Of a DNA stretch of 64,000 bases, positions 48,320 through 59,390 are shown piece after piece (positions within the stretch are counted from its first letter, which is position 1; every line of letters begins with the position of its first letter). Under the pieces are notes generated by a model, which had not been told where the DNA came from, searched no databases, and was given only the letters and a program-made list of their open reading frames with translations. Where the stretch lies: positions 8,618,001 to 8,682,000 of the forward strand of contig NC_091051.1 in NCBI RefSeq assembly GCF_963966145.1, given 5' to 3'. The stretch comes from Tenebrio molitor. Lineage: Eukaryota; Arthropoda; Insecta; Coleoptera; Tenebrionidae. The translations under genes and the position numbers were made by a program.

Positions 48320-48656
48320 CAGGGTGTAACAGAAAAAAATGCATTTATTTTAACGGGTAATAATACTCATCAATTACAACAACTTTTCTAAATAAAGTTT
48401 CTTGGAATTTGTAAAATTGAATTGCCATTTGTCCCCCCTTTATTTTGACGTGTCGTTCACGTTGAATGTAGTTTTATAAATCTGATTTTTTTTTTAAAGA
48501 GGAGTCGTAAAAACTGAATGTTTTTATTATTTAGTAAATTTAGATTAATTTTTAAAACCCTTCAGAATTTGTTTTCGAAAAAAATGAATTTAGAAAAGTT
48601 GTTGTAGTCCTATTACCAGTTAAAATAAATGCGCTTTTTTTTTGTTACACCTTGTA
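48320..48656. mobile_element. CAGGGTGTAACAG MITE, 337 bp
   Basis: The left end is CAGGGTGTAACAGAAAAAAA and the right end is the reverse complement of CAAGGTGTAACAAAAAAAAA. Arms continue through ATGCATTTATTTTAACGGGT and an ACAACAACTTTTCTAAAT block, about 70-75 bp in all. TA at 48318-48319 and 48657-48658. The interior includes a T-run near 48487 and no coding content. A related lone end occurs at 51571. Confidence 0.82.
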
Positions 48657-48658
48657 TA

Positions 48659-50998
48659 TGTGAACACATGTCTGTAATGACTAAAGACTCAAAATGGGAA
48701 ATAAAATTCTTGCGTTAAATAAGACCTGAGGCAAACAAATTTGTTCGCATCTGGGAACAATAAAGATTTTCCAAAAACCCAAATGTGTAACTATAACACC
48801 AAACATGTTTTTTTTTGTAAATTTGACCTTTCACCTGTAAAGTACACTTAAAAGCTTTGCTTATAGCATTAACCAAGTTTGCCTTGCAAAAGCATATTTA
48901 GTATGCAAACTTACATGGCCATTGCGGTTGAACTATAAGTTTTAGCATATTATATTATGTGGAAAGTAGGACGTATGAGTGAGCTAAAAAATTAATCTGC
49001 TTTTACACTAAATTATCCTTTGCCGAGGAAATAAATATGAGTTAATATAAATTATTAAATTTGCGCTTGACTGAACAGAGCACACAATTTTTATGTGTCT
49101 GAGTAAAAATTATATTAACCATAAAAATAAGTTTAATGAAAATTCTGGCCACTAAAATTTTCATTCCCTATTGTTATAATTGTGCGGTTAACTATGCTTG
49201 GTAATTAAAATTTAAATTTTAGTAAAACTTTATTCAAAATGCTCAAAACGGAATACATAAATTTTAATTTATATGTCCAGCTTAGAGAAAGTTTTTGATA
49301 GTGGGAAACAGAGAAAGTTCTAGTTGACAACCTGTTCAACAGAAAATTTCTAATTTTTCTGAATATTTTAAGTACATACATATATTTGTAATAACAGCAT
49401 CTTTTAATTTTTTTTTCAATCGTATGGCTTCCCTGAACAAATGGAAGATGTTAAGATAAAATAATTTATCTTCCTCGCGTGCAGCAAAATCCCAGAAGGT
49501 TCTCTAACGAATATAGACTTATGCTCCAATGCATGCCTTTGGGATATTATTTATTTTATAAGTGCTAGCTTGGAAACCGAAGTACTAAAGTGTAATTTAC
49601 AAGTGCGGCTAGTAACAAGGGAGTCTGCGAACAATAAAATTAGATAATTGACTGTCGGCTTGTGTGACTTCCATTTCTCATTTGATCATGAGTCAATAAT
49701 TTTTTATCGTCTTTTCATCATGATCATGAGGTCACATGAAACGCTTCATAAATATCGGCACTGATATGCATCAGTTAAGTTGCCGTGATGTATATTTCAT
49801 GTGTGTAATCGCTCTGACTGACCCTTTACTGTCGGTAATGATTAACCTGTTGATAATGATTAAGCTTTATCTACATCAATTTAAATCACGGAAACAAGTC
49901 ATTTATTAATTTCGTGTGGCGAAGTTATTGTTTGTTTTTGGAATTGGACGTGTTATAACTGTGTTCGCACTGGTTTCGACGGGTCATTGTTTGGCTAAAA
50001 ACTGATCACGACGTCTAAAATTATCGATTTCTCAAAATTGACATCAAAGGATGTCAAACTTAGAACTACCGCCCACCTTTACCAAACTTCGACCGGAACT
50101 AATTCACTTATGACACATTTAATTTTTATCGGGGGTTTGTGTTTTTCAGTCTGTTACCCAAGTGACTTTCTACCCCGGTTTATTTTGGCCCAGAAACCTG
50201 GTGTAGCAGAATGCACCCGGTTATTTTTTCTGCTAGAAACGTATCTATTGAAACCGAAAAATGTAAAATTTAATGTAAATCAATGGGAGCTTTTTATTAA
50301 ATCGGTTCTCAAGAGCGGAAAGGTCATTTTTTGTCAACTTTAATTTCACATAACTTCTATGAGGTTGTTCAACGTTTTTATAGTCCTTAACATACAGCGA
50401 TAAGGAAGGTTTACTCTTTTTTTTATCAGAGCGCACGTTGGAAATTTAATTTTACATAATATTCGTTCGATACGTCCACGATTTCTATTCTAAGAATATT
50501 TTAACAATATTTTAAGGGTCGTTTATTTTTGGATACAACTTTATTTTCGACCGTTGATTTAAATGAAATTTTTTAGTTCAACGATTTGTAAAATTAAACT
50601 ATACAAATATTAAAAAGGACTGTTTTTATGCACATACGTTTCATTGAAAGCATTTTAATTTCAAAATAAATTCGCTGAATGCTTTCCATTTTTCGATGTG
50701 ATTTAAATTTAAGCCTTTTATAAATGAAAAAAAGTTTAATCCATCGAATTTAGTAAAATGTTTAACATAAATAATATAATAAAAGTGATGCTTACAATGA
50801 GTAAATGGAAACGTTATAGAGAAAAATGTTGTAACGTAATAATTGCGTAAGTACAGACAAATTTGGTGCTTTTGTAAATAAGTAGGGTTAGTTAGTTTTT
50901 GCATTGATTCGTTATAATGAAGTAAATCAAACGTATCTGTTAGATTTGATTTAGCTGACACCATAATAGAGATACCATCACTATTAAAGAACAAAAAT
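48659..50998. other. AT-rich sequence, no gene recognised
   Basis: A 101-codon plus frame (50038-50343) and a 123-codon minus frame (50641-51012) have no domains I know; the latter begins inside motif copy D. No repeat arms were noticed. Confidence 0.35.
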
Positions 50999-51012
50999 CC
51001 CGGCGCCTCCAC
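50999..51012 (-). repeat. GGTGGAGGCGCCGG motif, copy D
   Basis: Minus strand GTGGAGGCGCCGGG. After it, on the minus strand, come TATCTCTATTATGG and then AAATCAAATCTAA; the corresponding parts of copy E are similar (ATATCTATTACT, then GATCAAATCTAA), and both later have TCATTATAAC. So D and E are diverged duplicates of a unit longer than the motif. Confidence 0.75.
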
Positions 51013-51329
51013 GATTTATGCAAAGCATAAATTTGTTGTTTTTTTTAACTAATTTTAGAGATAGATTAAATTTTTTGTGTTTGATTCGTTTAAATAAAAT
51101 AATTCTTCTGTGTCAAACAATAACTGAGACACTGTTATTTTTTTAGCAGCAACAGCCTCTATTATTTTTGGCTATACATTATATTTGTAACTTTTCACCT
51201 ATTGCAATAGTTATAATGATCTAGTTTTTTTTAATTCAAATTGTAGGAAGTATATTTATAAAAAGCAGTTTTTAGATTTGATCTAACTCAAATAGTAATA
51301 GATATTTCTTTTTTAATAATTCAAAATAT
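51013..51329. other. Sequence between motif copies D and E
   Basis: AT-rich; contains the diverged downstream part of unit E, such as AGATCAAATCTAAAAAC read on the minus strand. No gene seen. Confidence 0.3.
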
Positions 51330-51344
51330 CCCGGCGCCTCCACC
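51330..51344 (-). repeat. GGTGGAGGCGCCGG motif, copy E
   Basis: Minus strand GGTGGAGGCGCCGGG, preceded by GAAAAT instead of the TTTT of copies A-C. 318 bp separate it from copy D. Confidence 0.75.
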
Positions 51345-54300
51345 ATTTTCACACATTTGTCTAGTTTTTGATCAATACTAATAAGATGGAATTATGCAGT
51401 TTTTCGTATAGTTAGATAGACAAGTGAAATGCAAAACCCTATAATTTCATTTTTTTATTTAAATGGCGTAATTAGTGTGTTCCTGAAAAACAAGGGTAGT
51501 CTTTTAATTTACAGCTTTTAGCAGTACTCTGCATTTAAAAAATAACATGCGACGACCCAGAATAATTCAATAGGGTGTAACAGAAAGCTTGATTAAAATT
51601 TGAAACAATTTGATTGAATTTTATCCACTGTTAATATCTTGTGAATATTACAAATTAGTGGCACAACCATTACAGTTATTATATGGTCAATAAATATTCT
51701 TCTATTTTGTTCTTACTCCACGCCATTACGTCTTCAGGTTCAAAAGTTCTAGAGGAACGAACAAGCTGCTGGACGCGAGAATGACATTCGACGATGCGTA
51801 ATGGAGAATTTCATTCTCCTTTGTGAGTTGTCGATGAACACAACAGGAGAAACCTCTAGGTGAAAAATGTAATAATTGCAAAATTGTGTCGAATGCCACA
51901 CTTATTGAACTAGCACGCTGCCAACCTGATACCGATAAATAAGAACCCGCAACATACAAAAGTTTTATTTCTCTGAAATAAATTTATCTCTAGTATGTAT
52001 TCTGGACAGCAAGAAAAAGAACAAAGTTCATAATAACGCAAAGGCAACGCTTGGATAATTTACTTTACATTCCGAATAATGTAATTGTTTTTGGACTGTG
52101 TACTTAGAAAGTTGGAATGAGATCGCCCAGGTGAAAATTTACCACGCTGAACAAACAAGTGCTTAAAGAACAGTCGGAAGAGCCACTCAGGCTTCATTTT
52201 TACTCTTGAAATTTATTTTTATAATACACAACAGACACTAAAATGCCTTCGAATTGCCTCAAGTATTTCCTTTGGAAGTTTGTACTTCCTCCCAAAGTCA
52301 GTAAACAGGACTTGACGCAAATATAATAAGGTTAAAATAAGATGTTTTGTTAAACGTCATAATTTATAGAAGATGCGCTTTAATGCAGACCTATTTCTTT
52401 TAAATTTTTAAAACTGTTTTTTTAAATTTTTTTTATAAGGGAATAAAATTAGAAGAAAAATTTCTCTCGTCTGGAGACGAAACATTTGTTCCCTTCGGTG
52501 TCTACAGTGAGTGTGAAAAAAAATAAGCGAAAGTAAATAAATATTGTTGGTAAATTAGAGTAAGTGTAGCTTTGGCACGAATTGTTGTGGAGCACGTAAA
52601 AGTGTAGATTCTAGGAAGAAATGTGGTCTTTATGAAGGAATTATGAAGTCGGAAGCAGACGTGAATCGGCGAGGTAATGTGATTAGAGAGTAAGAGGTGG
52701 ATGCATTTAAAAGAGATTTGATGTGAATTTTCTTTTCCTTGTGGTGGTCGTAAATGGCGGTTTCACGTCTTGGGGGTGTAAATATTACCGTTGAAAGTTT
52801 GAAAGCAATCGAAAGAACTCTTATCGCAGTGTGAATCCCAGCGTTTAAGTTTAAATACTGAAACCGAAAGAACATCAAAAAGATAGAAGTTTTATATCCG
52901 CGTCGCCTCGGTGAAATCATCGCAAACCAAATGAGTTTTTATATTAAATGCAAAGTACTGTTAGATTCCGTGAGATTAAACCGTTTGATTTAACGTTCCT
53001 AGGGTGAATTAAATCATCAAATAATGGTAGCTCTCATGTTTCACTGTCGAATGAAGGGAGAATGCAAACTTGAATATTATCGGTCGGTTCAATTTAGAAG
53101 GCGAGCGGACACAAAAGTGTCTGCGTCTTAGAAAAGGGCCGAAATTATGGGCGAAGTTGGCAGCAGAGCGAACATTCAAAAGTTGCAACAAAAGGTCATT
53201 TTGCTCGTGTTTGAAGTGAGTCATTGTGGGGCTTCGGCCGCAAATACAACTATGTAAATTGCCACCCCGGTGCGAGAAGTAGTGACTATCACACAGACAC
53301 CGGGTTAAATATACAGAGCTTCATTGAAAGCAATTAATTTCCGTGTTCACACGCTCCCTCCGAAGCCCTGTCGCACAGAATAAGTCCCGTAATCACGGTG
53401 CATATATATCGGACCCACTCCGAACTTCGCCCCTGGAGGGAAATTTAATAAAAGTATAAGTCAAACGCGAATGGAAGACATTCTCCCAAGCGTATATAAA
53501 CTTTTCGTTTATTGCTAACCGGATCCACAAACATGGAAGTAATCAATTGTTTTTGAAGCATCTTTCTTCTAGTTTACCTGTGTTCCTTTTATACATTTTT
53601 GCCCGATTCTGATTTATACTTATATTTTTATTTTTGATCTGATCTTAAAACTTTATTGGAACTTATACCCCAAAGAATTCTCATAAATCCCACCACTCGC
53701 GCACACGCTTTAATCACAACAATTCAACTTTCAACTTTGACCAAATAATGGATTCAATCAAAGCTATTCGCACATAGTTTTCCGTCAAAAGTATTGTTCG
53801 ATCAATTAACGCAAACTTGTTACTAGAAGAAATGACGTCATCAACATTGAAAGTTTCCCAACTTAGTTTAAATTATAACAGAAAATCCATCAGGACACTC
53901 TACGGAACAAGTTTACCGGTCTAGTTCGTTTCCACTAAATTCCAAATGGTAAAAGGTTGTAAATTGTTAATTAGATACGGAAGGTCTCAAGTCCAAGTTG
54001 TGTCAATTAATCAGTAAATTATTTGGTACATAAATGTTCATACACTAAAACAATTTTTGAACTTCTGTTATTGATGTCAACCAAACTGAAAAATTAGAAA
54101 ATTAATTACATACTATGTAGTTTATGGTGTGAACACACACGTCGACCAATTTAAATTCACACCGAGTTTTGCTTTGTGACTTCAATTAAAATATGTTCTT
54201 TGACAGATTAATTATTCGACTAACAATTAACAATGACATAATACGTAATGGTCGTACCAATTTAGCTGAAACTTGTGTTGCAAATTTAAAAAAAAAAATG

Positions 54301-54400
54301 AATGCGGATATAATTTATGTGCCTTGTTATCCCTCGTGTGATTATTGGCCTTGTTGCAGTCGGGATAAAAATGCATTATTGTTCCTTGTCATATAATATA
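51345..54400. other. No recognised gene; GC-richer 53000-53500
   Basis: At 51571 TAGGGTGTAACAGAAA looks like a lone, mutated end of the 48320 MITE family. A small hairpin CTCGTCTGGAGACGA lies near 52467. 52600-53500 has lower AT content, frames of chance length on the minus strand, and no repeats; it could be a regulatory block. Confidence 0.3.
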
Positions 54401-54630
54401 CAGGGTCATTATAAATGATTGTCCCATCTCAGTTGGCGTTGAAAACCCACACAAATTTTAGATGTGCCGCCTGCTTTGCAACGTTAGACAAACTAGTAGA
54501 CAGATTTCCACTACTGCCAGTAGCGCCACCTATCGGCGATGCTAGTCTCACTTATGTTATCAAGCTTGAGGCACATCCAATTTAGCCACCAACGCCTACT
54601 ACGATGGTACAATAATTTATAATGACCCTG
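54401..54630 (+). mobile_element. CAGGGTCATTATAAATG MITE, copy 1
   Basis: 230 bp. The left TIR is CAGGGTCATTATAAATGATT followed by GTCCCATC; the right end is the degenerate reverse complement (AATAATTTATAATGACCCTG). TA at 54399-54400 and 54631-54632. The interior includes two facing versions of a GATGTGCCGC/GAGGCACATC block and the sequence GCGCCACCTATCGG, whose minus strand AGGTGGCGC matches the insect CTCF core exactly (54533-54541). It is about 80-85 percent identical to the reverse complement of 56693-56913. Confidence 0.88.
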
Positions 54631-54632
54631 TA

Positions 54633-55767
54633 TTAATGGTTTACACAATAAAAAAATGTCCACTTTAGAAAAGTTGTTTACTTAATGGCGTTGCAAAAAT
54701 TCAATTTAATATCTTTTTCGTATTATTCCTGTTTGTATTATACTCTACAACGCAAGCTTACGACTTCATTCATAGGTCATTAAACGCTTCGGCTCTTGTT
54801 TGCAATTGGAAAGAAATAGCAATAAAGGGAGAGCATGTTCGAAATAAATCACAAATATTATCTCTAACAGAAACCTGGTCATTTAATTTAAAAAAATTTA
54901 ATCTCAAGAGAAACATTTTATAAGATTGATATACAGGGTGAATTTGAAATGCATCACAATATGTAAACTATAGTATCTTCAAGTGAATAAACCAAAAATA
55001 TGGTTAAACATATTAAATTCATAAAGTCCAATTTAACTTAATGAAATAGCCAAAAACACTTAATACACAGACGCAAAAGTGTGTAAGATTAAGAGTGAAA
55101 ACCAACTATTATTTTTTCATGATAATGGCACACTGAGACGCAAACAATAGCTGAAGGTCGCACTTAACGCAACTAATCTGCACGCGGTACTAGCACCCGC
55201 GTAACAAGACTTTTTGCACCTTTTTTGCGTTGCACTCGATAACTTTTTAATCTTACTATTCGTCCTAACGTGATATCGGTGGCATACTCAATTTTTGTGG
55301 TTGAACTTTACATGGCATTTCTGCCCTCATGCGAATCTATAGCGCAAAACTGAATGCACGTTATTTTCACAATTTGTATGAAGATCCTAGGGCTTATTAT
55401 TGTGCTTCAATGCATTTCAACAATAGAGAGAATAAATTATGAAGTTATAAATTATAACATTACGTTATACTCTTTGATCTTTTGATATATGTCAAGTAAG
55501 GTACTTTAGAAACTGCATAGGGTATTTACGACATAAATAATAAAGCCGTGAAAGTAATTGTAGTGTTGCAAATATTTCACATCACGGTAAACGCAGCTAA
55601 ATTAATAATTTTGTGGAAAATCTGAAATGTTCAGGAAGGATTATGATATGACAGAAACGCAGATGGTAGTCACGCAAGACTCTACGAAGACTTTACAAAA
55701 CGATAGTTTGTATTCTTTTAATTCTACGATGGGAGATTTTTATATTATTTACCTAGCTATGATGTCT
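54633..55767. other. AT-rich sequence with a lone MITE end
   Basis: TA followed by CAGGGTGAATTTGAAATGCA at 54934 looks like the left end of another CAGGGTG element; I found no matching right end before the mariner remnant. The remainder shows nothing recognisable. Confidence 0.4.
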
Positions 55768-56553
55768 TTAAAAATCCTTCGATAAGTCCTCAATAAATTT
55801 CTCTACCGCTTCTTTCAGGTATTCATCAGAAGAAAAACGGCGTTCGTTCAAGTGCTTTTTTAATCTAGGAGGGAGATAATATTCACTCGGTGCTAAATCT
55901 GGACTGTAGGGTGAATGTTCCATCTCTACAAAGCCGCAAAGTCTATTACTTCACGGACTTGACGAGCTTTGTGAACTCTGCAATTTTCATGAAGCAGCAC
56001 AATCTTTTGATCACAGTTGTAGGGCCTTTTTTGCTGTATCGCAGCTTTCAACTTTCTGATTGTTTCCTTATAGACTTCTCCTCTTTGCATGTATTCAATC
56101 AGCAAGATTCCTTCCAGATCCCGAAACACAGTCACCATTGGCTTTCTTGATGAATTATGCGTTCTTGCGTTTTTGGCGGTGGAAATCCCTTGTGGACTCA
56201 TTGCATGGATTCTTCTTTTGTCGGTGGATCCCAATGATACACGCACGTTTCATCACCTGTTATATCCCTACTTCGTTGGCAATCATTCTTCGATCTGCTA
56301 ATACCAAAACCTTAATTTTCTTGATGTTTTAGTGGGTTCTTGCTTCAACAGGCCTTCCGCATCTTAGCTCATCTTGAATTGATTCCCTACCTTACCGAAA
56401 TTGTTTGCACCAAAATTTTATCGTAAAATATGACGGCGTATCTTCCCCATACATATTAATCAGCCTCTGGTGAATCTTCTTGGATCAATTTCCTTCCCTG
56501 ATCAAGAATTTGATGAAACTTCTATGTTCCAGCTGAATTTCACTAATTTTTTG
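55768..56553 (-). pseudogene. mariner-type transposase remnant, internally deleted
   Basis: Minus-strand pieces in several frames follow the order of a mariner transposase. The N-terminal DNA-binding part (LEHRSFIKFLIREG, MYGEDTPSYFTIKFW, DELRCGRPVEA, KVLVLADRRM) is interrupted by four stops. It then jumps to GDETCVYHWDPPTKEES, so the usual linker of roughly 65-70 residues is missing. The catalytic part follows (VTVFRDLEGILLIEY, IVLLHENCRVH, then after a frameshift HSPYSPDLAPSEYY) and ends at a stop at 55768-55770. The first catalytic Asp survives (codon 56252-56254), but the second and third positions are Glu (HEN, SEY), and the spacing between them is one base short of the DD34D arrangement. 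It cannot be active. It lies between two MITE copies; no mariner TIRs were identified. Confidence 0.85.
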
Positions 56554-56692
56554 TTAGTTTATTTGTTAAAGCTACATAAAAACAACAAAACTCTTTAGAG
56601 GTCAGTAAGCATCAACTTGCAACTTGATAGCAAAAATTTGCGACCGTCACTTGTTTTCCTCATGGCTCGGTAGATAATATAACCCGATATTA

Positions 56693-56913
56693 CAGGGTCA
56701 TTATAAATGATTGTCCCATCACAGTAGGCGTTGGTGACGTAGTTGAATGTGCCGCAAGCCTCATATCATTGGTGAAATTAGTATCACCGATAGGTGGTGC
56801 TATAGGCGGTAGTGGAAATCTGTCTTCTAGTCTGTCTAACGTTGCGGCACATCCAAAATTTGTATGGGTTTTCAACGCCAACTGCGATGGGACAATCATT
56901 TATAATGATCCTG
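56693..56913 (-). mobile_element. CAGGGTCATTATAAATG MITE, copy 2 (inverted)
   Basis: 221 bp in the opposite orientation to copy 1. The ends are CAGGGTCATTATAAATGATT and AATCATTTATAATGATCCTG, with TA at 56691-56692 and 56914-56915. Its TIRs are better preserved than those of copy 1 (about 28 of 30 bp). The internal CTCF-like core is AGGTGGTGC (56792-56800), one base from the copy 1 version. A 69-codon minus-strand frame is a palindrome by-product. Confidence 0.88.
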
Positions 56914-56915
56914 TA

Positions 56916-58997
56916 GTTAGACAGTAAGTTCAATATCAATATTTAGGTTTCAGAATTCTCTGTAAAAGCTGCATAAAACCACAATTTGCGCAGCAAATAA
57001 ATCATTGGCTGTCGGTTGGTATTTAAAAGTACAATAAAATGGTATTACATGAGTTTATACATTTTTAACAACGATCCTAATAATTTACTTATTGTTATAT
57101 AGGCATAGATCTAAATTAGTTTCATAGAACAAACTAGAACTTGTATGCTATAAATCTCCTTGTTACGAAAGTGCAATGTTTAAAAATGGGAGAAGTAAAT
57201 GTTTATCTACGTATAAAAAATGCCTTGAAACTTTCTTGTACGTACCAATTAAGTTAGTCACAAATCAAGATTCCGTAAAATAAATTAGAACAATTTATTC
57301 TCCCTTAAATTTTAACAGGTTTAAGTCACCCGCTTCTACTTAATTCCCGCTAAGACAGATTAGGCAAAAAACTCTTTTCGTTTTTAGGTTGACGAAAATT
57401 GCAATTGCTTTATTGTAAAACAATATCTTTGACACCAAACTTCATTTTCTTTTGTTGTTCCTGTACACTTTACTGGACTTTGTTGATGGAGGTGCCGACT
57501 ATCGATTTTCGCTTAGCTACAGAAAAAACATCACGTTTCATCACCGTTGATTATTTTCTATAGGGTCATTATCGGCTTTTGATGTACGTTTTTCAAGGAA
57601 TACGCTACCTACCATTACTAGATCTAATTTTGTCAACGTACAGTAAAGAGTAATATTTAAGCTTTCAGCAAAATAACATGCATCTGCATGGTCTGTATAT
57701 TATAGAAAGACGTCAGTATTATTTTTAGAAGTTTTACAAAGAGATAAATGCGAGTACATAACATCGCCTTTCATATTGCGGATAGATGAAGCTAGTTAGT
57801 CTATGCTAATGTTTCTGCTTTAATTAAATTTGTTTCAGGTTTTCGTAAACGTGTTTGAAAGGAAATAAAACCAACACCATTTTCATAATTCTCGTGGTTC
57901 GTACTCGACTAATTAAATGAATTCATTTGATCAAGCAGAAATACCACATCGAAAAGCTCTCACAAAGGTGTCATTTTAAAGCGTCTACTTTTAACAGGTT
58001 GTGGCAAATTTGTAATCTAGTGTTGGTGTTGGTATTTAAATAATGAAGTTTTGAATTAACAGGACGTCTGGCGAGTCTTGTGAAAATTTGTAGACGGTAT
58101 TAATTCATTTAAAACTTTAATTAAATTTTTTCACCTGGAGTTATAACGTCCCATGCAAATGAACTTGGGAGAAATATACACATTCGTGTATAAAATATGA
58201 AGGTATGAAATGTGAATCTGGGACCTTCATTATGTAGGCAATGTAAAATTCGCACACAAAACACCAGAACATATTAACCTAGTTAGCTACAACGTTTAAT
58301 TTTAGTTGAATTTATAAACACGACGAAACAATGTGTAAAGGAATCTAATATTTACGTAGGGCAAATGGCAAAGTTTCTTTGCTTTCGAAAGATGGAAATG
58401 ACAACGAAATGACATTATCCAAGAATCCAGATCTGGGACTTACAAATACCATACCAAAAAGTTCTAGAGCTTCTAAACAAAACAAATCGCTCCAAAAAAA
58501 AACTTCTTACCATGTGGATTCTTCTAAGGAGCTCTTGGCTGGGCCAAAAGACGCACTGATACATATGACAGACAGCAGCAAACATTGCAAAATTTTATTT
58601 CTATTTGTAGCAACAATCTATGTATTTTGAGGTACTAAGTTATGAAGCATAACTAACTTGCTTTCCAAAACTTTGTTTTTGATTGATTGTCAGCAATGCT
58701 TTAAACAACACCAAGTTCCTAGTTTGGAATATGTAAATGAAACCACACAATTATGTTTCTAACTGAAACACGTCTATTTTTGATAAACGTTGACATTACT
58801 AGTGTGACATGTCTGTTAATTGTAAAACTGATTTCATCGAAAATCGGGTTACTTACATAAATCAGTTTAAAACAGTCAGTGGTTTGCGGTTAGCTAATGC
58901 ATTGCCTAACAATTTGTGTCCATTTACGTCAAGTTGTAATTTGTAAATCCGGTATGTATAAAAATGGATTAAAGATTCATTATAAAACCATATAAAA
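56916..58997. other. AT-rich sequence, no gene recognised
   Basis: At 57486 GATGGAGGTGCCGACTATCG is a possible degenerate version of the GGTGGAGGCGCCGG motif. TAGGGTCATTAT at 57561 resembles a lone end of the neighbouring MITE family. The 83-codon plus frame (58379-58630) is unrecognised. Confidence 0.3.
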
Positions 58998-59390
58998 CCC
59001 ATTTTACCACTTATTGTTGCTTACAATTACAGGAAACTTCCATAAACTTTGCCGAAATCGAAAACTTTTTTCAAGGTTAACGACAACACCGTTGCTTTAA
59101 AATTGACGTTTGTTTGACGTTCACCGCAAAATCTGCTTACCAGTGGCGTCGCATTTGTCAGTAAAGCTGGTAAATTACCCATTATTTTATAAATTTTCGC
59201 CATTATCAGATAATAATAATAAAACACAGAATTATAATTCCAACGTCTAAAATTCATGAGGTATGATTTATCATAAAGTAACGTTTGAGACCACAAATTC
59301 TATACGCCCATGCTTATTTCCATAGGATTCCGCTACGACAAGACCGATAATTTACAACGCCTGCTCTGATTTGTTTACTTTTTGAGTACT
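58998..59390 (-). mobile_element. Dispersed repeat, copy B (inverted relative to 36956-37320)
   Basis: Reverse complement of the repeat at 36956-37320. It carries about 60 bp of extra sequence after the CAGAGCAGGCGTTG block that copy A lacks (around 59290-59350 on the plus strand), while copy A has extra bases in the middle. The minus-strand 89-codon frame (59027-59296) covers the shared part but is not open in copy A over the same extent, so coding is unlikely. Confidence 0.7.

Noticed and set aside
56690..56899. 69-codon minus-strand frame as a gene
   Set aside because: It is a by-product of the MITE at 56693-56913.
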